From Nitrospirota bacterium (lineage in GTDB: Bacteria; Nitrospirota_A; Leptospirillia; Leptospirillales; Leptospirillaceae), in assembly GCA_021844645.1 (NCBI GenBank), contig JAKBTA010000002.1:1-60959 (forward strand): 60,959 nucleotides of DNA, in the 5' to 3' direction. This document shows positions 45,335 to 54,809 of the stretch, piece by piece. Numbering within the stretch: the stretch's first letter is position 1; each line of letters begins with the position of its first letter. The notes under the pieces were generated by a model that saw nothing but the letters and a program-made list of their open reading frames with translations, was not told the origin of the DNA and made no database searches. A program made the position numbers and the translations under genes.

Positions 45335-46189
45335 TTGCAGAAAACAATGATCAGGGAAGGTTGGGATAATGCCTCGAGGGGCTACAGGGATGGTCTTGGA
45401 TTTCAGCTGCGCCCGATTGCGGTTGGCGTTGCAAAGCTGTTGCCGGAGAGCCTTGCCGGCCCGGTTGTCGATCTCGCTTGCGGTCCGGGGACGGTATTGT
45501 TCTACTTGTCGGAAAAATGCGGAGACATAAAAGGGATCGGGTGTGATTTCTCCTTCGAGATGGGAAAGCTTGCCAGGGAGAGAAATCCCGGCTCAAGGGC
45601 GGTTGTTGCTGACCAGGATTGCCTTCCGTTTCGGAGTGCTTCCCTCGGAGCGGTTGTTTCGTCAATGGGAACCATTTTCTCTTCTGATCATGCTGCGCAG
45701 TTGAAGATGATTTCGCGCCTTCTGATGAACGGAGGGTTCCTGGCTTTTTCCGCATGGGGAGAAAAAAAGGATTGTGCCTTGAGAAGAGTTTCGGACGAAG
45801 TCACCAGAAAGTGGCCTCACCTGATCGCTGAAGCAGTGCCTTCCCTCGATTCCCCATTTTCTTTTGGTGAAAGTGGGTGGATCAAAAATGCTGCTACTGA
45901 GGCCGGCCTTGAATTGTTGAAGGTCGAGTCAGGTGATCTGGTCTTTGATTTTCCGGGCCTGGCCGAAGCGGCTGATTCTCTTGTTCACACCGGTCGTTTT
46001 GCGCTCCTTTTAAAAGATCATTCTGAATGGAAGGAGCTCTTGACGGAGCTGACCAGAGAGCATTTTATCCCTTATCGGGAAAATACAGGGAGAGTGAGAC
46101 TTTCCAACCGATTCCATCTGTTTCTCCTCAGGAAGAAAGCCATGGGGACCCTCTCTGGAGAGAGCTTGTTCCCTGTTGAGGGCAAGTGA
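45335..46189 (+). CDS. Class I SAM-dependent methyltransferase
   Basis: The 284-residue protein has motif I VVDLACGPGTVLFY, an acidic residue after the next strand (ADQDCLPFRSASLGAVVSSMG, motif IV-like) and the Methyltransf_11 layout. Substrate cannot be read; small-molecule or lipid quinone substrates are typical of the group. The start may be TTG 45335 (GAGGGGG upstream) or ATG 45347. Its stop overlaps the DUF2252 start (TGATG), so the two are coupled. Confidence 0.82.
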   Translation: MQKTMIREGWDNASRGYRDGLGFQLRPIAVGVAKLLPESLAGPVVDLACGPGTVLFYLSEKCGDIKGIGCDFSFEMGKLARERNPGSRAVVADQDCLPFRSASLGAVVSSMGTIFSSDHAAQLKMISRLLMNGGFLAFSAWGEKKDCALRRVSDEVTRKWPHLIAEAVPSLDSPFSFGESGWIKNAATEAGLELLKVESGDLVFDFPGLAEAADSLVHTGRFALLLKDHSEWKELLTELTREHFIPYRENTGRVRLSNRFHLFLLRKKAMGTLSGESLFPVEGK

Positions 46190-47394
46190 TGGAAAAGAGA
46201 GATGTCATACCGGAAATCATCCGTTTCAATCATGGCCTGGACCCCAGAAGGCTAAAACTCAAATTTGCCCGGATGAGGGAAGGTCCCTTCGCTTTTTTTC
46301 GGGCAACCTGCCATCTCTTTTATCAAGATCTCCCTCAGGAATCTGTTCTTGCGAAGCCACCCAGGGTATGGGTATCAGGAGACCTCCACCTTGAAAACTT
46401 TGGAAGTTATAAGGGAGATAACCGTCTTGCCTATTTTGATTTGAATGACTTTGATGAAGCGTGTCTTGCTCCATGCACTCTCGAAATATTGCGTGTCTTG
46501 ACAAGTATTCTGATCGCTTCCGACGGTGTTGGCCTGGGGACACGTGTTCAGGCCGATTTATGCGGGTCATTTATGGATGCGTACCGCTCTGAGGCTATGA
46601 GTGAAAAACCCCGGTGGATTGAACGATCCCTTTCAAAAGGTCTGATAAAAAAGCTTTTCAAGGCTGTTAAATCAATGGACAGAAGGACGTTTTTGGATAG
46701 CCGGACCAGGGTTGATGGAAAAAAGAGAAAGCTTCTGACTGATGGAATAAAGGCTTTTCCAACCCTGAAAAAGGATAAGGAAAAAATACGCTCTCTCATG
46801 GAGAGCTTCTCCACCACGCAAAAAGATCCGGACTTTTACAAGGTGCTCGGTATCGGAGACCGCATTTCTGGTTTGGGCAGTCTTGGCGTTTCCCGCTATG
46901 TACTGCTGGTTGAAGGACGAGGGACCCTCTCGGGAAATTTTTTGCTGGACCTGAAAGAAGCAAGACCTTCATCACTGGGTGGTCTTCTTTCTGCAATGCA
47001 GCCCCACTGGGAAAGTGATGCAGAGAGGGTTGTGAGCATCCAGAAGCGTTGTCAGGCCATATCGCCCGCTCTTCTAACCACTTTCACTCTGGATGGTCGC
47101 CCATTCATACTGAAGGAACTTCAACCGAGCGCACACCGTGTCAATCTCGACAGCTGGACCGGACACATTCCGGAAAAAATGTTGGTACTGGGATCCATGG
47201 GGGCACTTTCTGCCTGGGGGCAGATCCGGGGCGCATCATACAGGGGTGCTGCATCTTCAGGGGAGATCGCCGAATTTGCAGGGGATGACAGATGGCCATC
47301 GGAAATACTGGATATTGCATTTGATCGGGCTCGTCTTTTTCACGAGTACTACAGGGACTATTGCATGGCATTCGATGCAGGGGCCATCGGTTGA
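46189..47394 (+). CDS. DUF2252 family protein (kinase-like fold)
   Basis: The 401-residue protein matches DUF2252: RMREGPFAFFRATCHLFYQDL, VSGDLHLENFGSYKG and YFDLNDFDEACLAP. GDLHLENFG followed by DxNDFD resembles the catalytic and metal loops of aminoglycoside-phosphotransferase-like kinases, so phosphotransfer is possible but unproven. It is coupled to the methyltransferase gene by a one-base overlap at 46189 (an in-frame GTG lies three bases earlier). The role of the pair is unknown. Confidence 0.82.
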   Translation: MEKRDVIPEIIRFNHGLDPRRLKLKFARMREGPFAFFRATCHLFYQDLPQESVLAKPPRVWVSGDLHLENFGSYKGDNRLAYFDLNDFDEACLAPCTLEILRVLTSILIASDGVGLGTRVQADLCGSFMDAYRSEAMSEKPRWIERSLSKGLIKKLFKAVKSMDRRTFLDSRTRVDGKKRKLLTDGIKAFPTLKKDKEKIRSLMESFSTTQKDPDFYKVLGIGDRISGLGSLGVSRYVLLVEGRGTLSGNFLLDLKEARPSSLGGLLSAMQPHWESDAERVVSIQKRCQAISPALLTTFTLDGRPFILKELQPSAHRVNLDSWTGHIPEKMLVLGSMGALSAWGQIRGASYRGAASSGEIAEFAGDDRWPSEILDIAFDRARLFHEYYRDYCMAFDAGAIG

Positions 47395-47467
47395 TTCCTG
47401 ACAAGACACCTTTGACGTCACAGTCTGGAATTATCTCTGACCCGACCGCGTTCGAAGGGTGGACCGG

Positions 47468-48460
47468 TTATCGTCCGGGGAACATTTTTGACTCGAATTG
47501 CCATGCGTGTCTGATGATCGTGTCGATATCAGGATAACATGGTGCCCACCCCAGATCTCTCTTGATCATTCGGCTGTCAGCGACCAGGCGGGGTGGATCT
47601 CCCGCTCTCCTTTCTCCGGTTTCTACCCTGATGGATTTCTGCGTAACCCTTTCTGCCGCAGCGATTACTTCAAGAACGGAAAATCCCTGTCCATTTCCAA
47701 GATTGTAGGAGATGGAATCCCCCCCGGACTCAAGGTGCATGAGGGCGAGCAGGTGAGCTTCGCAAAGATCGATGACATGGATGTAGTCCCGGATGCATGT
47801 GCCGTCGGGTGTATCGTAGTCTCTGCCATAAACGGTGATAAAGTCCCGTTCCCCGGAGGCCGCTTTCAGAATCAGGGGGATCAGGTGGGTTTCGGGGTGG
47901 TGTCTTTCTCCGGTTCTTCCGTCCGGGTCTGCCCCCGCCGCATTGAAGTATCGAAGAGCCACACTTTTCAGGCCATAAGCCTGTCCGTAATCGGCGAGGA
48001 TCTCCTCGACAAACAGTTTGGTCCGACCGTAAGGGTTGACGGGATATTTGGGGTGGGATTCATCAATAGGAGTTCTCGAGGGGATACCAAAAATGGCGGC
48101 AGTGGAAGAAAAGATGAATTTTTTGACTCCGGCATCAATCATGGCATCAAGGAGGACAAGTGTTCTTGAAACATTGTTGTTGTAGTACTTGGTCGGAGAG
48201 GTAACGGATTCTCCGACCTGGATAAAGGAGGCAAAATGCATGACGGCGTCAAATCTGTTTTCAGACATGAGCCGGTCAAGAAGCGGACGGTCACCAATAT
48301 CACCGGGAACAAAAGTCGTGTCGAGTATGGATTCTCTGTGGCCGTTTGAGAGGTTATCGAGGACAACAACTTCGTGGCCGGATTTTTTCAGTAAAAGGAC
48401 CATGTGGGATCCGATATAGCCCGCTCCGCCAGTGACAAGTATCTTCAATTTTTTCTCCAA
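47468..48460 (-). CDS. galE: UDP-glucose 4-epimerase
   Basis: The enzyme interconverts UDP-glucose and UDP-galactose for surface polysaccharides. The 330-residue protein starts KILVTGGAGYIGSHM and has STAAIFG, the catalytic PYGRTKLFVEE (Tyr/Lys), RYFNAAGADPDG and the late GNGQGFSVLEV and GERRAGDPPRLVAD, a full GalE set. It is convergent with DUF2252 (73-bp gap) and divergent from the next gene. Confidence 0.95.
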   Translation of the reverse strand: MEKKLKILVTGGAGYIGSHMVLLLKKSGHEVVVLDNLSNGHRESILDTTFVPGDIGDRPLLDRLMSENRFDAVMHFASFIQVGESVTSPTKYYNNNVSRTLVLLDAMIDAGVKKFIFSSTAAIFGIPSRTPIDESHPKYPVNPYGRTKLFVEEILADYGQAYGLKSVALRYFNAAGADPDGRTGERHHPETHLIPLILKAASGERDFITVYGRDYDTPDGTCIRDYIHVIDLCEAHLLALMHLESGGDSISYNLGNGQGFSVLEVIAAAERVTQKSIRVETGERRAGDPPRLVADSRMIKRDLGWAPCYPDIDTIIRHAWQFESKMFPGR

Positions 48461-48786
48461 TGATCGGGCCAGTTCTCACGGCACTCAGCGTCTTTTTGCA
48501 GGGGACCCTCCCCATTTGGCCTTTATGATCTGGATATTTGTTCCGCCCGGATCTCCTGCCAAATCCTATCAGAGTCATATTGAATTTCCAAAAATAAAAG
48601 CGGTCGACCTGTTTTGGCGATGGGTGCATTTTTTCCGATCAGCCCGGAATCCTGAAATATCAATGATTTTTCCAGGTTAATCCAAATTTGGTTTGAATTT
48701 GCTTCCCCCCTCAGATACACTTGAATAATTGAGTGGTTGGCTATTGGCGCTTCAATGGACTCATTTTCGAGCGGAAAGGAATGGTT
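48461..48786. other. 326-bp divergent intergenic region
   Basis: No gene is recognisable. It separates galE (minus) from an orphan gene (plus), so it must hold promoters for both. It is A+T-rich around 48655-48735 and contains a perfect 10-bp palindrome CCAAATTTGG at 48682-48691 flanked by TTAAT and TTTGAA, which could be an operator. A good Shine-Dalgarno sequence (GGAAAGGA) lies at its end. Confidence 0.4.
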
Positions 48787-49476
48787 ATGGGGCCAAGGGG
48801 GTATAAAGGGCTCGATTCTTTTTTGTTCCTGTACGCTCTACCTCTTCCTTCCGGTATGGTGTCCTGCGGAAGCCGGGTGCTCAAACCTGTCTCTTTTTTT
48901 CCTTATCGCACCCTTGGAGGTATCCATATCACGATGACCGGATTTCGTCGGGGAAAGCTCTCTTTTTTGTCCGGTTATTACGAGTGTGATGGGGTTAGGG
49001 GGTTCCTTGAGGCATCGGCTGAGCTGAGGGGAACTTTGGCCATTCGTGAGATCCTTCCTTCAGAGGGCTGGATATTTGAAGGAGATGGAACTTTTTTCCC
49101 GCGAGGTGGTTCAGTTGAAGCGAGGGTAAGGGCAACCCTTCCGATGCGGAAGACCTTCAGTTTCATGGATGTTCGCCACGGAGTTGTTTACTTTCGACAG
49201 GATGCCGGAGCCATGCTTTCCCTGCTCTCGGTCAAGGGAAACTGGTCGGCGGCCATACAGAAAACGCTCGACTCAGGTTGGCGGGTTGCTGCCATGGGCT
49301 ATCGATCGTCATCGATTCAGACCGACCAGATTGTCGAGAGAGGCCTGTTGCCTGTTTTGGATACAGAGGCAATGTCAGGCTGTCCGTCTCCGGAAGGCAG
49401 GAGCCAGGAATCTGTTTTGCCACTTTTGACGCAGGAGGATATCTTTTTGGTTCAGGTCGAGAAGGAAGGTGATTGA
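48787..49476 (+). CDS. Orphan soluble protein of unknown function
   Basis: I do not recognise this 229-residue protein. It has no membrane segment or signal peptide, is rich in predicted beta-strand with several RG and FP turns, and includes a cysteine at 27-ish positions (VSCGSRVLKPVSFFPY). The start at ATG 48787 is chosen for GGAAAGGA six bases upstream; ATG 48781 and GTG 48733 are also in frame. Its third quarter (MRKTFSFMDVRHGVVYFRQDAGAM) has no motif I know. Context: alone between galE and a TPR lipoprotein. Confidence 0.55.
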   Translation: MGPRGYKGLDSFLFLYALPLPSGMVSCGSRVLKPVSFFPYRTLGGIHITMTGFRRGKLSFLSGYYECDGVRGFLEASAELRGTLAIREILPSEGWIFEGDGTFFPRGGSVEARVRATLPMRKTFSFMDVRHGVVYFRQDAGAMLSLLSVKGNWSAAIQKTLDSGWRVAAMGYRSSSIQTDQIVERGLLPVLDTEAMSGCPSPEGRSQESVLPLLTQEDIFLVQVEKEGD

Positions 49477-49629
49477 CCCTGTCTGCGGTGCTGATTTTTT
49501 TTCTTTCAAAAGCCAGGGGCCTGTTTTTCTGTCCCCTCAGGCAAGTCTTTTCCCGGACGGTCACGATCTTGCCCCTTTCGTACTTGTGGTCCTTAAGATT
49601 TAAAACTCATTGAGATATATGGAGGTGAT

Positions 49630-51939
49630 GTGTCGGAAGCTTTTGGGGATGAGCCCATGATTGTTGCACGTAGAAAAAGCTTTGATTCCGGATTGGGCTT
49701 CAGGTCTGCCCTGTCGTGGATATCTGCAGCAATTGCGCCCTTACTGCTCGGAACCGTTCTGGCGGGCTGTCATATGGAGTCAGGGGCCGGACCAGCTTCT
49801 GCGGGATACGGGGAGACCCGGATTGCCCGGACGAAACCTTTGCCTGTCGATCCTCCAAGACCATGGCAGTCCTATTATCATGAGCTTCAGTCTTACATCA
49901 ATCAGGATCTCGGTAATCCGTTCCTTGCGCTGGATGAGACCGAAAAGGTCCTTCGTTATCGCCCCAAGTCATTGTCGATGCGCCTTAGAAAAGCTCATCT
50001 GCAGGAAAAAATCGGAGATGAGAAGGGGGCAATTCAAACGCTGAAAAATCTGACAGAAGATTACCCGAAAAGGATCTCTCCCTGGCTTGACCTAGCCCGG
50101 ATAGAACGTATCCAGGCCCTTGGAATTCAGGATCCTACTCTCAGAAATATGCGTTTTGAGGACATCATCACTCTCTACCGTCAACACGTTCTTCCCCTGG
50201 ATCCATTGAAGGAAGAAGTTTATGTTGCCATTGATGATCTGTACAATCGTACCGGCCAACGAGAGAAAGGCATTGAGGTACTCAAAGAAGGTGTCGGGAA
50301 GAATCCGGCATCGAGCTATCTGCCATTCTACCTGGGATTCCAGCTGGCAAGGGAGAAAGATTTTAACGGGGCAAGAAAGGCCTTCGCTCTTTCGGTTAAA
50401 AGAAACTCCGGTTTTGAGCCCGGATGGGAGTCTTTGGGGGACCTTGACGCCACCCTTGGAAACTATCCTGAAGCAGACAAGTACTATCGCGTCATCCTGG
50501 ACCGGATACATCCAGGAGATCCTCAGGTGGAAGGCAAGCTGCTTAAGGATCTGCTTTCGGAGGGGAAGACCCGCGAAGCCATTTCTTTCCTGGGACAAGT
50601 CATCAAGGAGCATCCGGACGATGAGCGCTTCGGGCTTATCCTGACATCCCTGCTTCTGGAGGACAATCAGCTCGATCGGGCAATCGGGGAGGTTCAGTCA
50701 ATTATCCGTGACAATCCAGGAGATGAAAAGCTCCTGTCATTTCTCGGATCTGTCTATGAGCGATCCCTTCATCTGCCAGAGGCGGTTGATACTTACAGGC
50801 TGATGATCAAGCGCTTTCCCCACAGTGATCTGGGCTATTTCCTTCTGGGAGACCTGTTCCGCCGACTGGAAAATCCCAAGGCTGCAATCAGGAATTTTCT
50901 TAAAGCGCAGAAACTGGCTCCTGGTAAATGGGAGATTCCTTTTTCCATATCTCTTGCGGAGATGGACCTCAAGCGTTTTCCTGAAGCACGGAAGTATCTC
51001 GCCCGGGCGATGTCGATTCATCCTGACAGCGCTGTGCTGTACTTCAATCGGGGTGTTCTTTTTGACCAGTGGAACCACAAGAAATACCAGAAACAGTCCC
51101 AGAGGGATCTGGAACGGGCGATTGCCCTGGATCCGAAGATGGCTGATGCACTTAACTATCTGGGATACACCTGGGTTGTGGATCATGGAAGTTTGACTGC
51201 GGCAAGGTATCTTATTTTGAGGGCACTGACGGTAGATCCGAAAAACGGTTCTTTCAGGGATAGTATCGGATGGTGCTATTTTCACATGGGACAGATCTAC
51301 AAGGCTCTTCGCGAAGAGTCGACAGCCTATGAACTGATGCCGCACGATGCAACCGTCCTGGCCCATCTTTCACGAATTGAGATGGCGGTGGCAAAGGGAC
51401 TTTCCTCGAATTCCCTGACTCCACGGAGACAGGCGATTATAGCCCAGTCGGCGGCAATGGCCTCCCTGTCCCAGAAAAGCTTTTCAAAAGATTTTGCTGT
51501 TAAAAGACTTCGGGAAGATGCCCGATACCATCTGAGGGCATCGATCATGCGCCATCCGATGAAAGCAAAGAGAGTGGCCCTTTATAAAAAATATTTTGCA
51601 AAGGAAGACCCGGCTTTCCCGAAGGATTTTGCAAAAGCCAAAAGGCAATGGCATCTTCTCCACCCGGGTAAGGGCCGCCCCACGATATACAGGGTGAAAA
51701 CCGGTGACACCCTTGAGACCGTTGCCGCAAAGGGCATCATTTATGGAGACCCCCGGTACTGGCGTACGCTCCTGAAGGCTAATGCCCAAACGGTAACAAA
51801 TCCCAACAAGCTTCCATGGGGGCTTATTCTCAAGATACCCTCATCTCCAACGGCGATTGGAGCGCGTCAGGATTCTTCCCTGGGAGAAAAGTCACCGATC
51901 TTTTCATCAGGATCGAAAGGAAATGGACATGTCGACTGA
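49630..51939 (+). CDS. Lipoprotein with TPR array and C-terminal LysM domain
   Basis: This 769-residue protein has a signal segment (about 29-44) ending in the lipobox LAGC, so it is anchored in the envelope. Residues about 80-600 are a long series of TPR-like repeats (e.g. FNRGVLFDQWNHKKYQKQ and LDPKMADALNYLGYTW), a protein-interaction scaffold. The C-terminus has a LysM domain (YRVKTGDTLETVAAKGIIYG...IPS), which binds peptidoglycan. It thus could bridge the outer membrane and the wall. GTG 49630 follows GGAGGTGATGT. Its end overlaps the aminotransferase by 11 bp. Confidence 0.8.
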   Translation: MSEAFGDEPMIVARRKSFDSGLGFRSALSWISAAIAPLLLGTVLAGCHMESGAGPASAGYGETRIARTKPLPVDPPRPWQSYYHELQSYINQDLGNPFLALDETEKVLRYRPKSLSMRLRKAHLQEKIGDEKGAIQTLKNLTEDYPKRISPWLDLARIERIQALGIQDPTLRNMRFEDIITLYRQHVLPLDPLKEEVYVAIDDLYNRTGQREKGIEVLKEGVGKNPASSYLPFYLGFQLAREKDFNGARKAFALSVKRNSGFEPGWESLGDLDATLGNYPEADKYYRVILDRIHPGDPQVEGKLLKDLLSEGKTREAISFLGQVIKEHPDDERFGLILTSLLLEDNQLDRAIGEVQSIIRDNPGDEKLLSFLGSVYERSLHLPEAVDTYRLMIKRFPHSDLGYFLLGDLFRRLENPKAAIRNFLKAQKLAPGKWEIPFSISLAEMDLKRFPEARKYLARAMSIHPDSAVLYFNRGVLFDQWNHKKYQKQSQRDLERAIALDPKMADALNYLGYTWVVDHGSLTAARYLILRALTVDPKNGSFRDSIGWCYFHMGQIYKALREESTAYELMPHDATVLAHLSRIEMAVAKGLSSNSLTPRRQAIIAQSAAMASLSQKSFSKDFAVKRLREDARYHLRASIMRHPMKAKRVALYKKYFAKEDPAFPKDFAKAKRQWHLLHPGKGRPTIYRVKTGDTLETVAAKGIIYGDPRYWRTLLKANAQTVTNPNKLPWGLILKIPSSPTAIGARQDSSLGEKSPIFSSGSKGNGHVD

Positions 51940-53116
51940 GAAAGATGCGCACAACCCCGTTCCCTTTTTCGACCTGACGAGGCAATACGCCCAAATTCAG
52001 GATGAGATCCTCCCTGTCGTTTCCTCTGTTCTTTCAACCCAACAGTTTATTTTGGGAGAGAGCGTTCGTCGTTTTGAGGAAAAGATGGCTTCCTGGTGGG
52101 GACTACCCCATGCGGTAGGTGTCGCCTCAGGAACGGATGCGCTGATCCTTTCCCTGAGAGCCGCAGGACTCAAAGCAGGAGAAACTGTTCTTGTGCCATC
52201 CTTCACTTTTTACGCATCGGCATCCTCAATCTTCTTGGCAGGTGGTCGGCCCCTCTTCACGGAGGTCAATCCCGATACGTTCAATGTTACGACAAAAGAA
52301 CTGGGGGAGATGCTCGCCCTCCGGGGAGAGCGCCGGAATGGTCTCTGGTTTGACAAGTCAACAGGATCGAGAATTTCCGGTATCGTGGTCGTCCATTTAT
52401 ATGGTCAGATGGCGGACATGCAGTCTCTCTCCTCCTTTGCCAGTTCTGAAGGTCTCTGGATTGTTGAGGACGCATGCCAGGCTATTGGCGCCGAAGATCA
52501 TGGAAAGCCTCCCGGCACTTATTCTGTTGCGGCCGCTTATTCTTTTTTCCCTACAAAAAATCTTGGGGGTGGGGGAGACGGAGGCATGATTGCGACAATG
52601 CGTGGGGATGTCGATGCACATTTGCGATCTCTTCGCGTCCACGGGAGCCTTCGCCGTTACTACCATGATGAGCTTGGCTACAACTCCCGTCTCGATGCTA
52701 TTCAGGCGGCCATCCTGGGAGTCAAGCTCGGGCACCTTCATTCCTGGAACAGGAGAAGGGAGACGATCGCCCGGACATACAATGAAAATCTCAAATCCAC
52801 TCCAGGGCTTCTGCTTCCGGTCGTGGCTTCAGGGGCCAAGCATGTTTATCATCAGTATACGGTCCGCGTCACAGGAGCGGGAAACAGGGACAAACTGAAA
52901 GACTTCCTTGCCAGCAGGCAAATAGGTTCGGAGATCTATTATCCTCTTCCGCAGCATCGTCAGGAGGCCTTTTCCTGTCTTCCGGGCCAAAACCTTCCTG
53001 TTACCGACATGTTGTCATCAGAGGTTCTGTCGCTACCTGTCTTTCCGGAGTTGACAGACTCTGAGCAGAACGCAGTCCTTTCGGCGGTCATTGATGGTAT
53101 CCGGAAAAGATCCTGA
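51929..53116 (+). CDS. DegT/DnrJ/EryC1/StrS family sugar aminotransferase
   Basis: PLP enzymes of this family make amino sugars for surface polysaccharide. The 395-residue protein has PFFDLTRQYAQI, GTDALILSLRA, VEDACQAIGAE and the PLP-lysine motif FSFFPTKNLGGGGDGG-type near residue 210, then YNSRLDAIQAAIL. I start at ATG 51929 because AAAGGA lies seven bases upstream; starts at 51857 or 51923 are poorer. The gene overlaps the TPR lipoprotein and leads into bioD with a 23-base overlap. Confidence 0.9.
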   Translation: MSTEKDAHNPVPFFDLTRQYAQIQDEILPVVSSVLSTQQFILGESVRRFEEKMASWWGLPHAVGVASGTDALILSLRAAGLKAGETVLVPSFTFYASASSIFLAGGRPLFTEVNPDTFNVTTKELGEMLALRGERRNGLWFDKSTGSRISGIVVVHLYGQMADMQSLSSFASSEGLWIVEDACQAIGAEDHGKPPGTYSVAAAYSFFPTKNLGGGGDGGMIATMRGDVDAHLRSLRVHGSLRRYYHDELGYNSRLDAIQAAILGVKLGHLHSWNRRRETIARTYNENLKSTPGLLLPVVASGAKHVYHQYTVRVTGAGNRDKLKDFLASRQIGSEIYYPLPQHRQEAFSCLPGQNLPVTDMLSSEVLSLPVFPELTDSEQNAVLSAVIDGIRKRS

Positions 53117-53810
53117 ATCGTCGCTTCTTCCGATTCCTTCTCCTCCGCCAAAGGCTGTGTTTGTCCTGGGAACAGATACCAATGTGGGGAAGACTCTCGT
53201 TTCTTCTTCTATTGTGGGCATTTGTCTGGGCATGGGAATGGCGGTTTCCTATTTCAAGCCCGCCCAGACGGGTGTTTCCTCTCCGGATGACCCAGCTGGT
53301 GATGCAGGTCTGGTATTGTCTCAAAATCGGCCACATCACTTTCGAGCCATGACCGGATACTGTTTCCCGGATCCGATTGATCCCATGACTGCAGCGGAAA
53401 GGGTGGGGGCCCTCATATCCAGGACCGATCTTCTTCAAAAGTTTCATTCGTTGTACAGGGAAGCGGATATGACTGTCATTGAAGGGGCGGGGGGGGTCTG
53501 TTCTCCATTTTTTCCTGATGGAGAGGGGCTCTTGTCTGTCATCAAGGAAGTCAAATGGCCCTTTCATACCATTCTTGTTTCTCATCCTCATATCGGAACC
53601 CTGTCTCAGACTCTTCTGGCTGTTCAATACCTGAGATCCCGTCTTACCGGAACTCTTTCCCTGGTTCTTGTGCCAAGGCCGATCCCTGATCCGAATCCTC
53701 TTGCTTCTCTGCTGAATCCGGGGACTTTTTGCAGGATTTTTCCAGAAATTGATGTTTTTGTATGGGAAAATAAAAGATTCTCCCTTGTTTCCGGTTCCCG
53801 GGAAGAGTGA
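53094..53810 (+). CDS. bioD: Dethiobiotin synthetase
   Basis: The enzyme closes the ureido ring of dethiobiotin from DAPA, CO2 and ATP. The 238-residue protein has the P-loop GTDTNVGKTLVSS, the YFKPAQTG segment, and VIEGAGGVCSPF with the catalytic glutamate-containing loop. The start at ATG 53094 (or TTG 53091) lies inside the aminotransferase end. No other bio genes are in the window. The stop abuts the convergent dehydrogenase stop with no gap. Confidence 0.9.
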   Translation: MVSGKDPESSLLPIPSPPPKAVFVLGTDTNVGKTLVSSSIVGICLGMGMAVSYFKPAQTGVSSPDDPAGDAGLVLSQNRPHHFRAMTGYCFPDPIDPMTAAERVGALISRTDLLQKFHSLYREADMTVIEGAGGVCSPFFPDGEGLLSVIKEVKWPFHTILVSHPHIGTLSQTLLAVQYLRSRLTGTLSLVLVPRPIPDPNPLASLLNPGTFCRIFPEIDVFVWENKRFSLVSGSREE

Positions 53811-54809
53811 TCAGGGAGAGACTGGTCCAACAATGTTTTTGTTCGCCCTGCCAGCTTCGAAGTCGGAAAGATTTTCGATGGTTGTTTCGGCAATTGTTTT
53901 CATGGCCTCTCTGGTGAAAAAAGCCTGATGTCCGGTGACGATGACATTGGGAAAGGTCAGAAGCCGGGAAAATAGGTCATCAGTGATGATCTCATCAGAA
54001 AAATTTCTGAAATAAAGGGCTGTTTCTTCCTCATAGACATCAAGTCCGGCCCCTCCGAGGCGTTTTGCCTTGAGAGCATCGACGAGAGCTTTTGTATCGA
54101 TCAGTGCACCCCGGCTGGTGTTGATAAGAATGGCACAATCCGGCATCTTTTGGAGTCTGTCGGCATTGATCAGATGGTAGGTCTGGGAAGTCAGGGGAAT
54201 ATGCAGGCTTGTGATTAACGATTGAGAGAGAAGTGTATCGAGTTCGACATACTTCATTCCAAGTTCCAGGCATTGAGGATTTTCCCAAAGATCGTGTCCA
54301 AGAAGCGAGCAGCCCATGCCGTTGAGAATCCTGGCAAGGGCCAGTCCGATTTTTCCTGTTCCAATTATTCCGACGGTTTTCCCGTGCATGTCAAAGCCCA
54401 TCAGCCCATCAAGGAGAAAATTCTCTTCCCTGACTCTGTTATAGGCTTTGTGGAGATGTCTGTTCAGTGCGAGAATCAATCCCAGGGCAAATTCAGCGAC
54501 TGAATAGGGAGAGTAATCCTGAACCCGCATGACCGTAATCCCGAGATTTGCGGCTGAATCGAGATCGACGTGATTAAATCCTGTGCTCCGAAGGGCCAGA
54601 AGGCGTGTTCCGCCTTTTGCAAGAATTGAAAGAACCGGTCCATCGAGAATATCGTCGACAAAACAGGAGATCGCAGGGAACCCCGCTGCGAGTGGAGCGG
54701 TATTCCGGTCAAGGATGCTTTCGAGATACTGTAACTTGTGCACTCCCTGATTGGCGCAATCGAGAAAGGTTTTGTCATAGGGGCGCGCGCTTGTGACCAG
54801 TACTCTCAT
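53811..54809 (-). CDS. D-lactate dehydrogenase-like 2-hydroxyacid dehydrogenase
   Basis: The family reduces pyruvate or a related 2-keto acid with NADH. The 332-residue protein has the NAD motif GIIGTGKIG, the AEFALGLILALNR helix, ILINTSRGALIDT with the catalytic Arg, the Glu in GLDVYEEE and the His in VTGHQAFFT. The sequence, including STGFNHVDLDSA, resembles fermentative D-LDH (LdhA) more than other members. It is divergent from the glutamate decarboxylase gene across a 326-bp gap. Confidence 0.88.
   Translation of the reverse strand: MRVLVTSARPYDKTFLDCANQGVHKLQYLESILDRNTAPLAAGFPAISCFVDDILDGPVLSILAKGGTRLLALRSTGFNHVDLDSAANLGITVMRVQDYSPYSVAEFALGLILALNRHLHKAYNRVREENFLLDGLMGFDMHGKTVGIIGTGKIGLALARILNGMGCSLLGHDLWENPQCLELGMKYVELDTLLSQSLITSLHIPLTSQTYHLINADRLQKMPDCAILINTSRGALIDTKALVDALKAKRLGGAGLDVYEEETALYFRNFSDEIITDDLFSRLLTFPNVIVTGHQAFFTREAMKTIAETTIENLSDFEAGRANKNIVGPVSP

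Noticed and set aside
47498..48169. 223-residue plus-strand frame across galE.
   Set aside because: It is antisense to a clearly conserved GalE coding sequence and shows no recognisable family.
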